Origin: Chryseobacterium sp. G0162
Lineage (GTDB): Bacteria > Bacteroidota > Bacteroidia > Flavobacteriales > Weeksellaceae
Assembly (NCBI RefSeq): GCF_003815715.1
Contig: NZ_CP033922.1
Span: 3,086,001 to 3,150,000, forward strand
Length of the DNA stretch: 64,000 bases
Direction: 5' to 3'
A program made the translations under genes and the position numbers. The notes beneath the pieces are model-generated. The model was not told the origin of the DNA. It worked only from the letters and a program-made list of their open reading frames with translations, and did not search any database. Shown one piece after another: positions 47,022-55,542 of this stretch. Numbering within the stretch: the first letter of the stretch is position 1; the number at the start of each line of letters is the position of its first letter.

Positions 47022-47032
47022 TACTTTACCCA

Positions 47033-47428
47033 ATGAGAAAAGACTTAAAGGAGATAGCCAGCCAGTTTGCAAAATCAAAAATGCTGAATGACTTTATAGA
47101 ATATGGAGGCGTTGCTGCCGCTATAGAAACTGCAGATGGAAATGTATATACAGGAATCAGTATTGATACCGCATGTTCTATGGGTTTTTGTGCTAAACAT
47201 AGTGCTGTAGCGGAAATGTTAAAGAATGGGGAGTATCATATCAAAGCAGTAGTGGCGGTGGGAAATGATGGAAATGCAGTTCCACCTTGTGGACGCTGCA
47301 GAGAATTGATGAGCCAGTTGTCCAAAGAAAACCTTAATGCTGTGGTGGAAGTGAAAAACGGAGTTTTTGTATCCTTGAAAGAACTGATGCCTTATGACTG
47401 GAAAGAAGATCTTGACAGAGACTGGTAA
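47033..47428 (+). CDS. Cytidine-deaminase-like protein lacking the catalytic Glu
   Basis: A 131-residue cytidine deaminase-fold protein. Zinc ligands are present at C53 (GFCAKH) and C86/C89 (PPCGRCRE). In active enzymes the first motif is C-A-E; here it is C-A-K, codon AAA at 47195-47197, one transition from GAA. The proton-shuttling Glu is thus missing (K55). The rest (IDTACSMGF, VVAVGNDG) looks intact, so the protein may be inactive, may bind ligand without turnover, or may use another residue. The family name is clear; the activity is doubtful. Confidence 0.8.
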   Translation: MRKDLKEIASQFAKSKMLNDFIEYGGVAAAIETADGNVYTGISIDTACSMGFCAKHSAVAEMLKNGEYHIKAVVAVGNDGNAVPPCGRCRELMSQLSKENLNAVVEVKNGVFVSLKELMPYDWKEDLDRDW

Positions 47429-47449
47429 TTATAGATTAAATAATAAAAA

Positions 47450-48295
47450 ATGAAGATCATGGAGTTCAAAACCTTAGCCAATATAGATGTAGAAGAGCTT
47501 TTAGAAGTATTCAACCTGTCTTTTTCAGACTATGTTGTTCCTTTTCACCTTACAAAGGAAATGCTTACCTCTAAAATAGCTGCTGAAAAATTAGATTTGA
47601 CTATTTCAGTAGGTGCCTTTGAAGATGGAAAATTAGTAAGCTTCATTCTTCAGTCCGAAAAATTAGAGAATGGACAGAAAATTATATATAACGGCGGGAC
47701 AGGAGTTGTACCTGGAAACAGAGGTCAAGGGCTGGTAAGAAAAATGTATGATTTTATCATTCCTGTTTTAAAAGAAAGACAAGCGAATGTATTACTGCTT
47801 GAAGTGATTGAAGGAAACTCAGGAGCTATTAGGGCTTATGAAAACTTGGGCTTTACGGTAGTTAGAAAATTGCTTTGTTTTAAAGGAAATATCAATTCTG
47901 GAATCGGAAATTCCCATATAACAATAAAAGATATGCATACATTTCAGTGGGATAATCTCCGTTCCTTCTGGGATATTGAACCTTCATGGCAGGGATCGGT
48001 TTATGTCTTGAATCCTATGCCGGATACATATAAAACTTTAGGAGCCTATTCAGATGAAAAGTTGGTTGGGTACATTGTTTACAATCCTGATACGAGAAGA
48101 GTGCTTCAGATTGCGGTACATAAAAACTATAGAAAACAAGGAATAGGTTCCGGGCTTTTTACAGCTATTGCTGACGGACAGCCAATTGCGATTAATAATG
48201 TGGATGATACTTCTAAAGAAGCAGGCGCATTTCTTGATAAAAAAATAGGCCTTAAAAACTGGTTATCACAATTTGAAATGAAACGGAGTATTTAA
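47450..48295 (+). CDS. Double GNAT-domain acetyltransferase
   Basis: A 281-residue protein with two GNAT folds. The first (about 1-150) has the acetyl-CoA motif VVPGNRGQGLVRKM and NSGAIRAYENLGFTVVR. The second (about 165-281) has VHKNYRKQGIGSGLF. Both have the R/Q-x-x-G-x-G/A loop, so both may bind acetyl-CoA. The substrate is unknown. It follows the deaminase-like gene after 21 nt and probably ends the unit. Confidence 0.85.
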   Translation: MKIMEFKTLANIDVEELLEVFNLSFSDYVVPFHLTKEMLTSKIAAEKLDLTISVGAFEDGKLVSFILQSEKLENGQKIIYNGGTGVVPGNRGQGLVRKMYDFIIPVLKERQANVLLLEVIEGNSGAIRAYENLGFTVVRKLLCFKGNINSGIGNSHITIKDMHTFQWDNLRSFWDIEPSWQGSVYVLNPMPDTYKTLGAYSDEKLVGYIVYNPDTRRVLQIAVHKNYRKQGIGSGLFTAIADGQPIAINNVDDTSKEAGAFLDKKIGLKNWLSQFEMKRSI

Positions 48296-48377
48296 CCAAC
48301 GTTTCCATTGACATTAAAAATAAAAGGTTTTAATATACTTTTAACCTCTTAAACTTTTCAGGGAGCAGTAGAGAATG

Positions 48378-48385
48378 TAACTTTG
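48378..48385 (+). promoter_or_regulatory. -7 element before the NPP-family gene
   Basis: TAACTTTG, about 18 nt before the ATG at 48403. Confidence 0.5.
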
Positions 48386-48402
48386 CCGAAAATTTTAAAA
48401 TA

Positions 48403-49686
48403 ATGAAGCGAGGAATACATTTTTTACTGCTGTTTCTTTCCTTAACGGTTTTTGCCCAACAGGGAGCTATTGATACAGCACAGGTAGTAATACCAGGTCG
48501 TCAGAATAGTATTGAAGCCCAGTCAAAACCATATGTTATCATGATTTCTACAGATGGTTTTCGATATGATTATGCGAAAAAATACAATGCTGAAAACCTC
48601 CTGAAACTTTCTGAAAATGGAGTGAAAGCAAAAGCTATGATTCCTAGTTACCCAAGTATCACTTTTCCCAATCATTGGAGCCTTATCACCGGACTCTATC
48701 CCTCTCATCACGGTTTGATTGATAACTTTTTCTATGATTACAAAAGAAAGGAACCTTATGCGATGAGCAATAAAAAAAATGCAGAAGATGGAAGCTGGTA
48801 TGGTGGAACTCCGCTTTGGGGATTAGCCGAAAAACAAGGAATGGTATCAGCATCCTTAATGTGGGTAGGATCTGCGAGTGATGCAGGAGGATTAAGACCG
48901 ACGTACTACTATCCTTATCATGAAAAATTTACTCCATCAGAAAAAGTAGAAAAAGTGATGAACTGGCTAAAGCTGCCGGAAGATAAAAGACCCCATTTCA
49001 TTTCATTATATTTCCCGGAAGTAGATGGGAGCGGGCATCATTTTGGTCCGGATACTAAAGAAACAGAAACTGCTGTTCATTTGATTGATAAAGCAATTGG
49101 AGATCTTGTTCAGAAAGTCAGCGATTTAGGGTTGAAAAATGTCAATTTTGTTTTTGTTTCCGACCATGGTATGATTAAGGTTGATGGTGGAACTCCATTG
49201 GAAATTCCGGCTCTTCTTTTTGATAAAGACAGATTTGATTTTTACAATTCTCAGACCCTTTTAAGAGTATATGTTAAAAATCCGGATGAGGTGAAATCTG
49301 TTTATAAAGAATTAAAAGCTCAAAAAACAGATGACTACGAAGTATATTTGGATAAAAAACTACCAAAATATCTGCATTTCGCGACAAGAGATGATCAATA
49401 CAGCAGAATAGGACAGATTCTTCTCCTTCCAAAAGCACCAAAAATATTTCTGGAAAAAGGAAAGAAAACTTCCGTAGGGAAACATGGGTACAATCCAAGA
49501 ACAGTTCCTGAAATGAAGGCAACCTTCTACGCATGGGGGCCGGAATTCAAAAATAATCTGGAGATTGATGAATTTGCTAATATCAATGTTTATCCCTTGG
49601 TTGCTGAAGTTTTAGGATTGAAAGCGGATCAGCCGATCGATGGAAAACTGAAGGTTTTAGGAAAAATTTTAAAAGAAAAAAAGTAA
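48403..49686 (+). CDS. Ectonucleotide pyrophosphatase/phosphodiesterase family protein
   Basis: A 427-residue secreted enzyme (signal peptide about 1-18, ending VFAQQ) of the alkaline phosphatase superfamily. Metal and catalytic residues of the NPP group are seen: D51 (STDGFRYDY), nucleophile T87 with N90 (SITFPNHWS), D208 and H212 (EVDGSGHHFGPD), D254/H255 (SDHGM), and a later H in KHGYNP. It probably hydrolyses nucleotide or lipid phosphodiesters in the periplasm; substrate unknown. Confidence 0.9.
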   Translation: MKRGIHFLLLFLSLTVFAQQGAIDTAQVVIPGRQNSIEAQSKPYVIMISTDGFRYDYAKKYNAENLLKLSENGVKAKAMIPSYPSITFPNHWSLITGLYPSHHGLIDNFFYDYKRKEPYAMSNKKNAEDGSWYGGTPLWGLAEKQGMVSASLMWVGSASDAGGLRPTYYYPYHEKFTPSEKVEKVMNWLKLPEDKRPHFISLYFPEVDGSGHHFGPDTKETETAVHLIDKAIGDLVQKVSDLGLKNVNFVFVSDHGMIKVDGGTPLEIPALLFDKDRFDFYNSQTLLRVYVKNPDEVKSVYKELKAQKTDDYEVYLDKKLPKYLHFATRDDQYSRIGQILLLPKAPKIFLEKGKKTSVGKHGYNPRTVPEMKATFYAWGPEFKNNLEIDEFANINVYPLVAEVLGLKADQPIDGKLKVLGKILKEKK

Positions 49687-49702
49687 ATCTTAAGTTTAAT
49701 AG

Positions 49703-49737
49703 AATTGCAATACAAAAATGTACTGCAATTTTTTTAT
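49703..49737 (+). terminator. Terminator after the NPP gene
   Basis: AATTGCAATACA AAAA TGTACTGCAATT hairpin (one mismatch) followed by a T run. Confidence 0.75.
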
Positions 49738-49751
49738 GAATTTTCAAAACA

Positions 49752-49780
49752 GTATCGGCGCACCAAAGGTGCGCCGATAC
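49752..49780. repeat. Perfect GC-rich palindrome between convergent genes
   Basis: GTATCGGCGCACC, loop AAA, GGTGCGCCGATAC: a 13-bp perfect stem, GC-rich against an AT-rich background. It has no T tract, so it is not a typical terminator. Confidence 0.9.
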
Positions 49781-49830
49781 TCGTTAATTTTATTTCAGCC
49801 TTAAAAGCAGAGGCTTAAACAAAATTATTG

Positions 49831-50709
49831 TTAGAATTTACTAACAAACTCCTTTGCAAACTCCTCCAATTTAATATTTCCGGTAACAGGAGAATGGTGT
49901 TCAATAAAATCTTTTTGGACGGTTCCGGTTTTCATTCCCTTTCCCATTTCAACATACAGTTCGGCCATATCTTGTGGTAAACCGGCCTGTAGCATCCCGT
50001 TTAAAGAATCTTCATCTGTGAATTCTACCCAAGGAAGTGCTGGCTTTTCGATAGCAGCTCCTAATACTTTGGCAAAATCAGAGGCTGTTCGGGAGTCACT
50101 TACAATGTATTTGATATTTTTACCTGTGTCATTGTTTACCAATTCCTCTGCAGCTGCTTTGGCAATATCTGCTGGATGTACCACAGGAATTTCTGTATTT
50201 TCAGAATAATTACCACCAATAATTCCTGCATTTTTAATCAATGGAATATCATTGAAGAAATTAGTATAAAAATAGCCTGCTCTTAAAAAGGTAAATGAGG
50301 TGTTTTCAATTTCACGATAAAGTTTTTCGATATGGTGAAGTCCTTTGATAGGACCATTTTCTACTGGAGATCCTGCTCCCACACTGCTTAACATAACTGC
50401 TCTTTTTACCCCGGTTTTCTTTAATGCTTCCGCATAATTCTTTCCGGCATTGATTGTATTCTGAATGATATTTTCGGCACTGATAGCAGGTGGTGTCATC
50501 ACAAATACAGCATCTGCTCCGGTAAAAGTCTGGGTTAAGAAATCAACATCTGTAATAGATCCGATAGCAGGTTTTGCTCCTAAAGATTCAATGTCTTGTT
50601 TTCTTTCTTCATTACTGCTGATAACAGTGATGTCATGTCCTTGTTCTACCAATTGCTTTGTTAAAGGTTTGGCGACGTTTCCTAGTGATCCTGTGATAAT
50701 AATTTTCAT
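49831..50709 (-). CDS. NmrA-like NAD(P)-binding oxidoreductase
   Basis: A 292-residue protein of the atypical short-chain dehydrogenase group. The Gly motif is ITGSLGNVAKPL at about 5-16, followed by a strand and VISSNEERK. The segments FVMTPPA and AVMLSSVGAGSP are as in NmrA/quinone oxidoreductase (QorB-like) proteins. It lacks the Tyr-x-x-x-Lys pair, consistent with the NmrA group. It is divergent from an HxlR regulator, a common pairing for redox- or electrophile-responsive genes. Confidence 0.88.
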   Translation of the reverse strand: MKIIITGSLGNVAKPLTKQLVEQGHDITVISSNEERKQDIESLGAKPAIGSITDVDFLTQTFTGADAVFVMTPPAISAENIIQNTINAGKNYAEALKKTGVKRAVMLSSVGAGSPVENGPIKGLHHIEKLYREIENTSFTFLRAGYFYTNFFNDIPLIKNAGIIGGNYSENTEIPVVHPADIAKAAAEELVNNDTGKNIKYIVSDSRTASDFAKVLGAAIEKPALPWVEFTDEDSLNGMLQAGLPQDMAELYVEMGKGMKTGTVQKDFIEHHSPVTGNIKLEEFAKEFVSKF

Positions 50710-50822
50710 ATGTAAATATTTTATTGTTTTTAATGGTCATGAAATCACCGAATACTGACTCATTTTTATCCATTGAGCAAATGATTGCGATTTCATAACA
50801 AATATTTTTTTATTTCCTGAGA

Positions 50823-50871
50823 CAAAGTTATATTTGTACTTACTTTTATACAAGTACTTACCCTAAAGTAT
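50823..50871. promoter_or_regulatory. Overlapping divergent promoters and possible HxlR operator
   Basis: On the minus strand TAACTTTG (50830-50823) faces the NmrA-like gene; on the plus strand TATATTTG (50829-50836) faces the HxlR gene. They share two bases. GTACTT-N10-AAGTAC (50836-50857) and a following ACTTACCCTAAAGT-like repeat lie just downstream of the plus-strand -7 element, where a repressor could block both. Confidence 0.5.
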
Positions 50872-50877
50872 GTAACT

Positions 50878-51306
50878 ATGACTGCCATCAAAGAAAGTTC
50901 AACGATCCAGGAGAACAAAAAGACAGTGCAGGATTGTCCTGTAATGTACGTTATGGAAAGAATTGGCGGATTCTGGAAACCCATTATCCTTTTTAATCTT
51001 TCTACAGGAGAAAAAAGATACAGTGAACTGAAGAAAGCAATTCCTGCAGTAACAGAAAAAATGTTAATTCAGCATCTGAAACAACTGGAAGCAGATGGGC
51101 TTATTATAAGAACAGCTAAGCCTGTAGTACCACCTCATGTGACTTATAAATTGAGTGATGCCGGCAATGAATTAGCTCCCGTTATAGATGCAATGGCTGC
51201 ATGGGCTTTTCAGGATATGGAAAGGAATGATTACAAATGCGCTGAAGGAAACCAATACATGATTGATAAAAATCAGAATAGCTTTGGTAAAAACCTGAAA
51301 AAATAA
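50878..51306 (+). CDS. HxlR-family transcriptional regulator
   Basis: A 142-residue winged-helix regulator. The N-terminal DCPVMYVMERIGGFWKPIIL carries the conserved C20, used for redox sensing in several HxlR proteins, followed by GEKRYSELKKAIPAVTEKML and the wing LIIRTAKPVVPPHVTYKLS. It is divergent from an NmrA-like oxidoreductase and probably controls that gene and itself. Confidence 0.92.
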   Translation: MTAIKESSTIQENKKTVQDCPVMYVMERIGGFWKPIILFNLSTGEKRYSELKKAIPAVTEKMLIQHLKQLEADGLIIRTAKPVVPPHVTYKLSDAGNELAPVIDAMAAWAFQDMERNDYKCAEGNQYMIDKNQNSFGKNLKK

Positions 51307-51340
51307 AAAAGAGGTTCTTCAATTCGAAGAACCTCTTTTT
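51306..51340. terminator. Bidirectional terminator between HxlR and ADH genes
   Basis: AAAAAGAGGTTCTTC / GAAGAACCTCTTTTT with loop AATTC, a 15-bp perfect stem between convergent genes. Confidence 0.9.
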
Positions 51341-51355
51341 ATCCTGTAGAAGAAA

Positions 51356-52408
51356 TTATAGAGACTGCATATCAATAACGAAACGGTATCTCACATCGCT
51401 TTTCAGCATTCTTTCATACGCTTCATTAATCTCTTGCATTTTAATCATTTCAATTTCTGAAACAATGTTGTGTTCTCCACAGAAATCCAGCAATTCCTGA
51501 GTTTCTGCAATACCTCCAATCACAGATCCTGCTACAGATTTTCTTCCCAGGATCATAGGAACTGTATTTAAAATAGGTTCCAGACCTCCTAAATATCCCA
51601 CAAGAACATGAGTTCCGCTGATATTTAAAGTAGTGACATAAGGATTTACATCATGTACATAAGGAACGGTATCAATAATCACATCAAACTTTCCTTTCAC
51701 TGACTTCATTTGCTCTTCATCAGTAGAAATAATAACATGATCGGCCCCTAACTGCTTAGCATCCTCAGTTTTTCCGGGTGTTCTTGAGAATAAAGTCACT
51801 TCAGCACCTAATCCTTTGGCAAGCTTAATTGCCATATGTCCCAATCCACCTAAACCAACAACGGCTACTTTAGAATCCGGACCTACATTCCAGTGTCTCA
51901 AAGGCGACCAGGTTGTAATTCCTGCGCAAAGAAGAGGAGCTACAGCAGCAGGATCAAGATTTTCAGGTACCTTTAGTACATGGTGAGAATCTACTACTAC
52001 TTTTTGAGAATATCCACCGAAAGTATGACCTCCCGAATGTTTATCCTTTCCATTATAAGTTCCGGTGAATCCATTCTCACAATACTGTTCAAGATCATGC
52101 TGGCAACTGTTACAATGTCCGCAAGAATCTACAATACATCCTACACCTGCAAGATCACCCACTTTGAATTTGGATACTTCATTTCCTACTTTGGTAATTC
52201 TTCCTATAATTTCATGTCCGGGAACAGCAGGATAGATGGTGCCACCCCAATCGTTTCTTGCTGTATGAAGGTCAGAATGGCATACCCCGCAGTATAGAAT
52301 TTCAATTTCTACATCTTTGGAAGTAACTTCTCTTCTTTCAATATTCATTTCTTTCAGATCTGCTGTGGTAGACTCTGCCCCAAAAGCTTTTACTGTAAAT
52401 GTGCTCAT
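51356..52408 (-). CDS. Zinc-dependent alcohol dehydrogenase (YahK/CAD-like)
   Basis: A 350-residue medium-chain dehydrogenase that probably reduces aldehydes with NADPH. The catalytic zinc site includes C40 (CGVCHSDLH), H65 and E66 (PGHEIIGR). The structural zinc site has C96, C99, C102 and C110 (SCGHCNSCQHDLEQYC). The Rossmann motif is VGLGGLGHMAIKLAKGLG. The fingerprint matches the cinnamyl-alcohol/YahK subgroup. It follows a cupin gene after 36 nt, and an AraC regulator is divergent to both. Confidence 0.92.
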   Translation of the reverse strand: MSTFTVKAFGAESTTADLKEMNIERREVTSKDVEIEILYCGVCHSDLHTARNDWGGTIYPAVPGHEIIGRITKVGNEVSKFKVGDLAGVGCIVDSCGHCNSCQHDLEQYCENGFTGTYNGKDKHSGGHTFGGYSQKVVVDSHHVLKVPENLDPAAVAPLLCAGITTWSPLRHWNVGPDSKVAVVGLGGLGHMAIKLAKGLGAEVTLFSRTPGKTEDAKQLGADHVIISTDEEQMKSVKGKFDVIIDTVPYVHDVNPYVTTLNISGTHVLVGYLGGLEPILNTVPMILGRKSVAGSVIGGIAETQELLDFCGEHNIVSEIEMIKMQEINEAYERMLKSDVRYRFVIDMQSL

Positions 52409-52444
52409 TTGATTATTTATTTTATTTGGTTTAATATATTGTTG

Positions 52445-52849
52445 CTATAAATTGTTATATTCTTCATCCGTTACAGGATTCAACCATTCCACAATACCGT
52501 TCTGTGTGTTGGTATTGATGGCGATGTGCGTGAACTCACTGTCAGGAGCTGCACCATGCCAGTGAATCACATTTGGAAGAATATTTACAATATCTCCGGG
52601 ATGTAATGCCTGTGCAGGTTTTCCTTTCTCTTGGTAAAAACCCGTTCCTGAAGTTACAATTAAAATTTGCCCACCTCCATGAGAGTGCCAGTTATTTCTG
52701 CATCCGGGTTCAAAAATTACATTCCCGATTTGGCAGTTCAGTTGATCTTCATTAGGTTTCAGGATTTGAACCCAAGCAGTTCCTCCTGAAAAATAATCCG
52801 ACGAAGCCTTTTCGCCCTTCGGAAAAATAGTTGTATTAAAAGTTTCCAT
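52445..52849 (-). CDS. Cupin-domain protein
   Basis: A 134-residue single-domain cupin. Cupin motif 1 includes WHSHGGGQILIVTSGTGFY and motif 2 has LHPGDIVNILPNVIHWHG, giving possible metal ligands at two His of the first, a Gln and the His of the second. Such small cupins often sit with dehydrogenases under AraC control; function unknown. It is the first gene of the minus-strand pair. Confidence 0.88.
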   Translation of the reverse strand: METFNTTIFPKGEKASSDYFSGGTAWVQILKPNEDQLNCQIGNVIFEPGCRNNWHSHGGGQILIVTSGTGFYQEKGKPAQALHPGDIVNILPNVIHWHGAAPDSEFTHIAINTNTQNGIVEWLNPVTDEEYNNL

Positions 52850-52895
52850 AACGGTACAAAATTCGAAACTTTCAGAGAAACCTTACTTATATGGA

Positions 52896-52966
52896 TTACC
52901 GAATTACTTACCAATTTTACCGACACGATATCTGTTATGTCAGAATTTGGTAATTTTGAATGGTAA
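52896..52966. promoter_or_regulatory. Repeated TTACC/GGTAA elements between cupin and AraC genes
   Basis: TTACC at 52896, 52908 and 52917 and GGTAA at 52949 and 52962. A TAATTTTG -7 element at 52951-52958 overlaps one of them and would serve the AraC gene. The pattern suits an AraC-type regulator that reads direct and inverted half-sites. Confidence 0.5.
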
Positions 52967-52977
52967 AAATATACTTC

Positions 52978-53880
52978 ATGGAAAATCAGGAGGTTGAAAT
53001 CTATAATACGGTTTCGGAATATAATAAAATGGCCCATCATGAAACATTGCATCCGTTGGTGAGCGTGATTGATTTTTCCAAATCAGATCCCATTTGTCAA
53101 TACAGAAGGAAGTTTGGTTTTTATACCGTTTTCCTGAAAGATGTGATGTGTGGAGATATGCAGTATGGAAAGCATAGTTACGATTATCAGGAAGGAACAT
53201 TGGTTTTCATCGCACCAGGGCAAACGTATGGAATTTATAATAAAGATAAATCTGTTCAGCCGGCAGGTTTTGCGTTAATTTTCCATCCCGATCTTTTAAA
53301 AGGAACCAATCTTGGGAAAAATATAAAAGAATATAATTTCTTTTCCTATGATGTACATGAAGCCTTACACCTTTCGGAAAAAGAAAGAGAGATTATCCTG
53401 GATTGTTTTAAAAATATAAAACATGAACTTGAACAATCCATTGATAAACACAGTAAATCATTAATTGTAAATAATATTGAGCTGTTTTTAAATTACTGTA
53501 TGCGTTTCTATGACCGTCAGTTTATTACCAGAGATCATATTAATCAGGGAGTTATTGGGAAATTTGAGAATCTTGTTGATGATTATTTAAAATCTGACAA
53601 TCCTAAAAATATAGGCTTTCCCATGGTGAATTATTTTGCCGAAAAACTGAATCTTTCAGCGAATTATTTCGGAGACCTTATCAAAAAAGAATTAGGAATC
53701 TCTCCGCAGGAATTTATCCACAATAAGTTGATTGATATTGCGAAAGTACAGATATTAGATCATGGAAAATCAATCAGTGAAATTTCCTATGATCTGGGTT
53801 TTAAATATCCACAGCATTTTACAAGATTATTCAAAACAAAAGTAGGGATATCCCCAAGTGAATACAAAATCCTGAACTGA
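52978..53880 (+). CDS. AraC-family transcriptional regulator
   Basis: A 300-residue regulator: an N-terminal cupin-like sensing domain (about 40-130, YQEGTLVFIAPGQTYGIY) and two helix-turn-helix units at the C-terminus (LNLSANYFGDLIKKELGISPQEF and SISEISYDLGFKYPQHFTRLFK, each in part). I chose ATG 52978 because the -7 element at 52951-52958 makes the ATG at 52960 too close to the transcript start. It is divergent from the cupin and ADH genes, which it probably controls. Confidence 0.9.
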   Translation: MENQEVEIYNTVSEYNKMAHHETLHPLVSVIDFSKSDPICQYRRKFGFYTVFLKDVMCGDMQYGKHSYDYQEGTLVFIAPGQTYGIYNKDKSVQPAGFALIFHPDLLKGTNLGKNIKEYNFFSYDVHEALHLSEKEREIILDCFKNIKHELEQSIDKHSKSLIVNNIELFLNYCMRFYDRQFITRDHINQGVIGKFENLVDDYLKSDNPKNIGFPMVNYFAEKLNLSANYFGDLIKKELGISPQEFIHNKLIDIAKVQILDHGKSISEISYDLGFKYPQHFTRLFKTKVGISPSEYKILN

Positions 53881-54045
53881 GTTTAAACACAACTATCACA
53901 AATCTTTTTTCACAATAGCACGAATGAATTTATTTGTGGGAATTAATGCATTCATTAGCGCTATTAGTGTTTAATTACTCATATAAATTTTCCATTCTCG
54001 GAAAACAAGGTTATCTTTAAAGGTAGAAGTTTTCACCACTCAACA

Positions 54046-55407
54046 ATGAAATCACAGAATAAAGAAACCCATGTATTCAATATCCGCTTTGGCACTATTA
54101 CTGGATTGAAGGAAGAAGGAATCATAAGAGTTAAAAGTATTCGTTATGCCTATTCCGAAAGATTTCAAAAACCTGTTCCGGCTGAGCATTTTATCTTTGA
54201 CAACAGGTTTGAGGATAAAATTCCGGTTTGTCCACAGAAACTCAGTCCGCTTGTGGAAAAAATGATCGGTGCAACACCGGTTGAAGAATTTGAACCTGAA
54301 GAATCTACTCAATATCTTTCGATAACACGTCCTGAAAATATCTTAGAAAACGAAAAACTTCCTGTTATTGTCTGGATTCATGGTGGCTCCCACGAGATTG
54401 GTTGTGGAGACCTTCCCACTGCTGATCCTGCAGAATGGGTAAAAGAGCAACAAATTATTGTTGTTACAGTATCTTATCGTTTAGGGCTCTTTGGCTTTTT
54501 AGGAGGGGATGAAAAGAGACCTCCTAATTTAGGTCTGTTGGATATAATGGAAGCCCTGAAATGGATCAAAGCTAATATTGCAGATTTTGGCGGAGATCCG
54601 GAAAATGTTACCCTGCTTGGTCAGTCTTCGGGAGGAGATGCTATTGCCCATTTGATGATCTCAAAAGGAGTTGATAATTTATTTCATAGGGTAATTATTC
54701 AAAGTGCTCCTTTAGGATTGCGGCATAAAAGGCAGAAAATGTCTGCTGAGTTTTTAAAGAAAACAGAAGAGATTAAAGATGAGGTTGATATTTATAAAAT
54801 GATGGATGATTATGGGAAATTAGTGCCATCTGTAATGAAATATGGTTTAAAAGCTGCTATGCCTTTTGGTATCCAATATGGATTTCCTCCTTTATGTAGA
54901 GAAGACGAATCTGTTGAAAAATGGCGTGAAAATGCTAAAAAATATGATGTACTGATTGGTTTCAATAAAGATGAAACCGCATTTTATCTAAAAACTTCAG
55001 AAGCTTTAAATAAATATTTTGGAAAGGGCTTTGGGCTAAAGATTATGGATAAAACGGTTGAAAAAACTACGGACATTATCTATGGAACTCCAGCCAGGCA
55101 ATTTGCAGAAAATTATGCAAGGGGAGGAGGGAATATTTATTTGTTTAAGATACATTCCAAACTAAAAGAGAATCCTATTGGAGCTCCTCATTGCATTGAT
55201 CTTCCTCTGATTTTCGGGAATGAATCTGCCTGGAAATCTTCTGAACTCCTGAAAGATATTCCCTGGGAACGTATTCAAAAGCACGGAAGAAAATTAAGGG
55301 CTCTGTGGGCTGAGTTTGCAAGAACCGGAACAATATCAGATGCATCAGAACGTCCTGAAATTTTAGAACTCAGAAAAATTCAGGTTCTGCAGAATAATAC
55401 AATCTAA
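54046..55407 (+). CDS. Type B carboxylesterase family protein
   Basis: A 453-residue serine hydrolase without a signal peptide. The oxyanion-hole motif is VWIHGGSHEIG at about 109-119. The nucleophile elbow is GQSSGGD with S194. A later acidic and His region contains GAPHCIDLPLIFG, a conserved block of this family. It may act on esters of xenobiotics or lipids; substrate unknown. It is preceded by a 165-bp gap with no promoter that I trust. Confidence 0.88.
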   Translation: MKSQNKETHVFNIRFGTITGLKEEGIIRVKSIRYAYSERFQKPVPAEHFIFDNRFEDKIPVCPQKLSPLVEKMIGATPVEEFEPEESTQYLSITRPENILENEKLPVIVWIHGGSHEIGCGDLPTADPAEWVKEQQIIVVTVSYRLGLFGFLGGDEKRPPNLGLLDIMEALKWIKANIADFGGDPENVTLLGQSSGGDAIAHLMISKGVDNLFHRVIIQSAPLGLRHKRQKMSAEFLKKTEEIKDEVDIYKMMDDYGKLVPSVMKYGLKAAMPFGIQYGFPPLCREDESVEKWRENAKKYDVLIGFNKDETAFYLKTSEALNKYFGKGFGLKIMDKTVEKTTDIIYGTPARQFAENYARGGGNIYLFKIHSKLKENPIGAPHCIDLPLIFGNESAWKSSELLKDIPWERIQKHGRKLRALWAEFARTGTISDASERPEILELRKIQVLQNNTI

Positions 55408-55437
55408 AATTTCAATAATTTTAGATTGTACATTATT
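55399..55437 (+). terminator. Terminator overlapping the carboxylesterase stop
   Basis: ACAATCTAAAATT / AATTTTAGATTGT hairpin with loop TCAAT; the 5' arm includes the stop codon. Confidence 0.7.
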
Positions 55438-55507
55438 ATTTAATAATTAGGTAGATGAAAACGTGGTGTTGGTAGGTTTTATTTAATAATAATTATAATA
55501 TATTGTT

Positions 55508-55515
55508 TATATTTG
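55508..55515 (+). promoter_or_regulatory. -7 element before the leader-peptide gene
   Basis: TATATTTG, 28 nt before ATG 55543. Confidence 0.5.
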
Positions 55516-55542
55516 AGTTACAAATTCAAAAAAATAATAATT

